Source: Leptolyngbya sp. BL0902 | Lineage (GTDB): Bacteria; Cyanobacteriota; Cyanobacteriia; Phormidesmidales; Phormidesmidaceae | Direction of reading: 5' to 3' | DNA length: 64,000 nt | NCBI RefSeq assembly: GCF_016403105.1 | Contig: NZ_CP046155.1 | Location: forward strand, 1,116,001-1,180,000 | Part shown: piece after piece, positions 61,301 through 64,000 of the stretch | How the letters are laid out: the number at the start of each line of letters is the position of its first letter | Numbering within the stretch: position 1 is the first letter of the stretch | Made by a program: the position numbers and the translations under genes | Notes under the pieces: model-generated | Seen by the model: the letters and a program-made list of their open reading frames with translations, nothing else | Databases searched by the model: none | Told to the model about the DNA's origin: nothing

Positions 61301-64000
61301 ATGTCAGACCCCACTACAGCAGAGCTTCAGAGCCTTGAAAGCCGTTGGTTAGAAGAACTGCCTTCGAATCAGTCAATCCTCCAGCGGATTTTTGATGCTC
61401 TGCCCATTGCGACGGGTCTTTATCAGATTTTTCCCGAAGGGAGAATGCTGCACCTTAACCGAAGATTTACGGATCTCTTCGGCTATACTATCCGTGATCT
61501 CCCGCCCTTAGCGGAGTGGATTTCCCCAGCTCATCATGAGCCCGATCATTGTCAGCAACTGCAAAGCCAGTGGTCAGCCATGGTTCATCACATGCAGCAG
61601 ACTCAGAAGCAGGTTGAACCCAAAGAATTTAAGGTTCTTTGCCAGGATGGTTATGCCAAAAATGTCTTGATTAGCCTTGCTCCTATCTACGACCTTGCCT
61701 TAATATCTTTTGTTGATATTACAGACTTTAAAGATCAGGAGAGGCAGCTAAATCTCGTTCAAGACGAATATCTTAAAATTCTTGAAAATGCTCCCATTGC
61801 CATTGCCAGTTACCTTGACTTAGAACCTGATCCTACGATCACGTTTATGAATAAGCGATTTCAAGAACTGTTTTCCTTCAATCAAAGCGAAATTTCTACC
61901 GTATCTAAATGGTTTGAACAAGCTTATCCTGATTCACAGTATCGCCATGAGGTATTTGTGAAATGGCATGATCTAATTGATCGACAACAAACTACTGGTA
62001 AAGTAGAGTATCTGCAATGCAAGGTCACGAATAAACGTAGTGAAGAATTAGAAATTCTATTTGGTGCGATCATCTCTGATGATCAAGTAATCGTGACGAT
62101 GCAGGACTTGACGGAACTTAAAACCGTTGAGTCAGAACTAGATCAAGCTCGTGAAGCATTAGCTAAAACGGCTCTAGCCATTACTGAGGCGATCCCGGTA
62201 GGGACGTACACCATGGTAAAGCAGCCCGATCAACCTTTAGCGTACTTTTCCTTTATGAGTGAGCGGTTCCTTCAACTCACGGGATTAGAGCGTCAAGAAG
62301 CCGAGTCTGATCCGCTCAAGGGGTTTGCCTGCGTTCATCCAGAGGACTACGAGGCTTGGGTCGCCCTCAATGCAGAAGCATTTGCCCAAAAGAGACCTTT
62401 CTATGGTGAAACCCGAGTAGTCTTGGATGATGAAATTCGCTGGATTACGGCTGAGTCTATCCCTCGCGATCTACCCGATGGCACAACTGTATGGGAGGGC
62501 GTTTTAACAGATATTACTAAAACCAAACGCTATGAGGAAGAATTAAAGCAAGTTCACAACGAGCTTTCAAAGGCTAATCAACATTTAGAGGAGAAAGTCA
62601 ACAAGCGTACGGCAGAGTTAGAGGCTAGTCGTTCTAAATTTCAGAGGCTTCTGGATGATATCGGAGATAAGTTTGTCGTGTTTAGTCACACAGACTCCAT
62701 CATCACCTATGTGAGTAATGGTATTAGTCATATTTTTGGTATTAGTCCTGATGACATTATTGGAGAATCTTGGATAACTGCTATTCATTGGCATCCTGAA
62801 AGTCTCAAAATAGCCGAAATTGAATTAGCTAGGATGATTGCTCGCCGTAGTGATCTTCAGTTAGAGCTCTCCTTTACTCGACCGGATGGAGTACCAAAAA
62901 CAGTTAGCGTTTTACAACATGGAGTTTGGGATCAATCTGGTAATTTAGTTGCGGTTGATGGCTTAGTTGAAGATATCACTGAACGAAAGAAGGCACTATC
63001 GGCCTTAGAAGCTAGCGAAGCTAAATATCGCAGCTTTATCGAAACAGCCAATGATATTATCTATAGTATTAATCCAGAAGGATATTTTATCTATCTGTCT
63101 CCCAACGTGGAAGACATTCTTGGGTTTTACCCAGAGGAATTACAAGGACTTCCTTTTGTAGAAGTCTTACATCCCGATGATGCCGATCACTGTCAGCAGT
63201 TTTTCAATGCTGTCATTAGCGGTGAGAGGAAACGAGGCTTAGAATATCGTGTGAAGCATAAGGATGGCTCTTGGCGCTGGCATACTAGCAGTGCTTTCCC
63301 TCAGGTAAATGAGCAGGGGGAGGTCGTGGCCTTCATGGGTTTTGGTTACGATACAACAGAACGAAAAATTGCGGACTTAAAACAGCAGGAACTCAACCAA
63401 GCGCTCATTAAAGCTAATCGCCTCAAGGATGAGTTTTTGGCCATGATGAGTCATGAACTACGGACACCCCTCAACGCTATTTTAGGTATGGCAGAAAGTC
63501 TTCAAGAGAATGTTTTTGGCGACATCAACTCACGGCAAGAGCAGGCCATTAGAATTATCGAAAAAAGTGGCGATCATCTACTCTCACTGATTAACGATAT
63601 TCTTGATATGGCCAAGATTGAAGCGGGGAAAATCGAGCTAGACCTACAGCCTGTGGCGGTTCATGCTCTCTGCGACTCTAGCTTGGCCCTAGTAGATTCC
63701 CAGGCTCAGAAAAAACAAATTCAGCTTAAGGTTACTCTTCCTTTTCACCTGCCTAAAATTTACGTCGATGAAGGTCGAATCCGTCAGGTATTATTAAACC
63801 TTCTCAATAATGCCGTGAAGTTCACCCCTGACCATGGCCAAGTTATCCTAGAGGTGATTTATCCTGCTACCAGTGAGGATCAGGATTCTAGTCAACTTCG
63901 CCTTGCCGTGAAGGATACGGGCATTGGCATCTCTGCTGAAGATATGGCGCGACTCTTTCAGCCCTTTGTACAAATTGACAGTACCCTTAGTCGTCAACAT
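61301..64000 (+). CDS. Multi-PAS sensor histidine kinase (partial, runs off the window)
   Basis: 900 codons open from ATG 61301 to the window edge. Four to five PAS domains follow one another (IFDALPIATGLYQIFPEG; ENAPIAIASY; AITEAIPVGTYT; LLDDIGDKFVVFSH; FIETANDIIYSINPEGYF), with a coiled-coil (VNKRTAELEASRSKFQ) between. Then come the phosphoacceptor domain (His in MMSHELRTPLNAILGM) and most of the ATPase domain (LNNAVKFTPD; VKDTGIGI). The end is missing; a receiver domain may follow. The gene is clearly more AT-rich than its neighbours. It is divergent from the HerA-like gene. Confidence 0.95.
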   Translation, partial: MSDPTTAELQSLESRWLEELPSNQSILQRIFDALPIATGLYQIFPEGRMLHLNRRFTDLFGYTIRDLPPLAEWISPAHHEPDHCQQLQSQWSAMVHHMQQTQKQVEPKEFKVLCQDGYAKNVLISLAPIYDLALISFVDITDFKDQERQLNLVQDEYLKILENAPIAIASYLDLEPDPTITFMNKRFQELFSFNQSEISTVSKWFEQAYPDSQYRHEVFVKWHDLIDRQQTTGKVEYLQCKVTNKRSEELEILFGAIISDDQVIVTMQDLTELKTVESELDQAREALAKTALAITEAIPVGTYTMVKQPDQPLAYFSFMSERFLQLTGLERQEAESDPLKGFACVHPEDYEAWVALNAEAFAQKRPFYGETRVVLDDEIRWITAESIPRDLPDGTTVWEGVLTDITKTKRYEEELKQVHNELSKANQHLEEKVNKRTAELEASRSKFQRLLDDIGDKFVVFSHTDSIITYVSNGISHIFGISPDDIIGESWITAIHWHPESLKIAEIELARMIARRSDLQLELSFTRPDGVPKTVSVLQHGVWDQSGNLVAVDGLVEDITERKKALSALEASEAKYRSFIETANDIIYSINPEGYFIYLSPNVEDILGFYPEELQGLPFVEVLHPDDADHCQQFFNAVISGERKRGLEYRVKHKDGSWRWHTSSAFPQVNEQGEVVAFMGFGYDTTERKIADLKQQELNQALIKANRLKDEFLAMMSHELRTPLNAILGMAESLQENVFGDINSRQEQAIRIIEKSGDHLLSLINDILDMAKIEAGKIELDLQPVAVHALCDSSLALVDSQAQKKQIQLKVTLPFHLPKIYVDEGRIRQVLLNLLNNAVKFTPDHGQVILEVIYPATSEDQDSSQLRLAVKDTGIGISAEDMARLFQPFVQIDSTLSRQH

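Overview
The window is from a cyanobacterial chromosome of fairly high GC content. The evidence is gene content found together essentially only in cyanobacteria and plastids: the ribosomal protein Ycf65/PSRP-3, Ycf46 and Ycf35, the catalytic chain of ferredoxin-thioredoxin reductase, a SufR-controlled suf operon, a phycobiliprotein-like protein, an atpB-atpE pair, and the C-terminal half of a split DnaE gene that begins with a trans-splicing intein. A filamentous Leptolyngbya/Nodosilinea-like relative is possible, but that is inference. Almost every gene is a housekeeping or accessory chromosomal gene. There is no prophage, CRISPR array or defence island. The only mobile element is one intact IS4-family insertion sequence.

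Layout. 0-7 kb: the end of an unknown gene, a CbiG-CobJ cobalamin fusion, a small hypothetical, a PBP4-type carboxypeptidase, an alpha/beta hydrolase with an altered nucleophile, and a CocE-type hydrolase carrying a heptamer repeat in its coding sequence. 7-13 kb: polyphosphate kinase, a DUF3592 membrane protein, a Uma2 nuclease-like protein, and ATP synthase beta and epsilon. 13-18 kb: Ycf65, a HAD phosphatase, and a minus-strand group of HU, a CobD-like decarboxylase and a BMP-type ABC ATPase. 18-23 kb: a redox cluster (FMN reductase, CDGSH protein, pirin) divergent from a LysR regulator, followed by a MerA-like flavoprotein. 23-27 kb: a very large hybrid histidine kinase with an N-terminal winged helix, cut in two by one in-frame amber codon. 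27-37 kb: an FAD oxidoreductase, tRNA-Arg(CCG), an MpaB-type oxygenase, an alpha/beta hydrolase, PrmC, an isochorismatase-type hydrolase, a Na+/H+ antiporter, FtsW and a tiny membrane protein.

37-45 kb holds the best-resolved regulatory unit. A minus-strand run ftrC-sufB-sufC-sufD-sufS (then dxr) lies opposite sufR. The intergenic region has two perfect CAAC-N6-GTTG SufR operators, so iron-sulfur cluster assembly and the thioredoxin-reductase Fe-S subunit appear to share one Fe-S/redox-sensing control region. 45-51 kb: a DUF4349 lipoprotein, the phycobiliprotein-like protein, the split dnaE C-half, a ribbon-helix-helix protein, Ycf46 and Ycf35. 51.2-52.5 kb: the IS element, with 14-bp terminal repeats and a 9-bp target duplication. 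52.9-56 kb: adjacent succinate-semialdehyde dehydrogenase and ThDP-dependent 2-oxoglutarate decarboxylase genes, the pair that bypasses the missing 2-oxoglutarate dehydrogenase in cyanobacterial TCA cycles. 56-64 kb: an RluA-like protein lacking the catalytic Asp, small conserved proteins, a short CDF transporter, a HerA-like ATPase, and a second multi-PAS histidine kinase that runs off the window.

The intergenic DNA is rich in repeats. One family of about 95 bp has CCCTCACCC/GGGTGAGGG ends and two internal hairpins. There are also two long inverted repeats and several short tandem repeats (7-, 12- and 16-mers), some of them inside or at the ends of genes.
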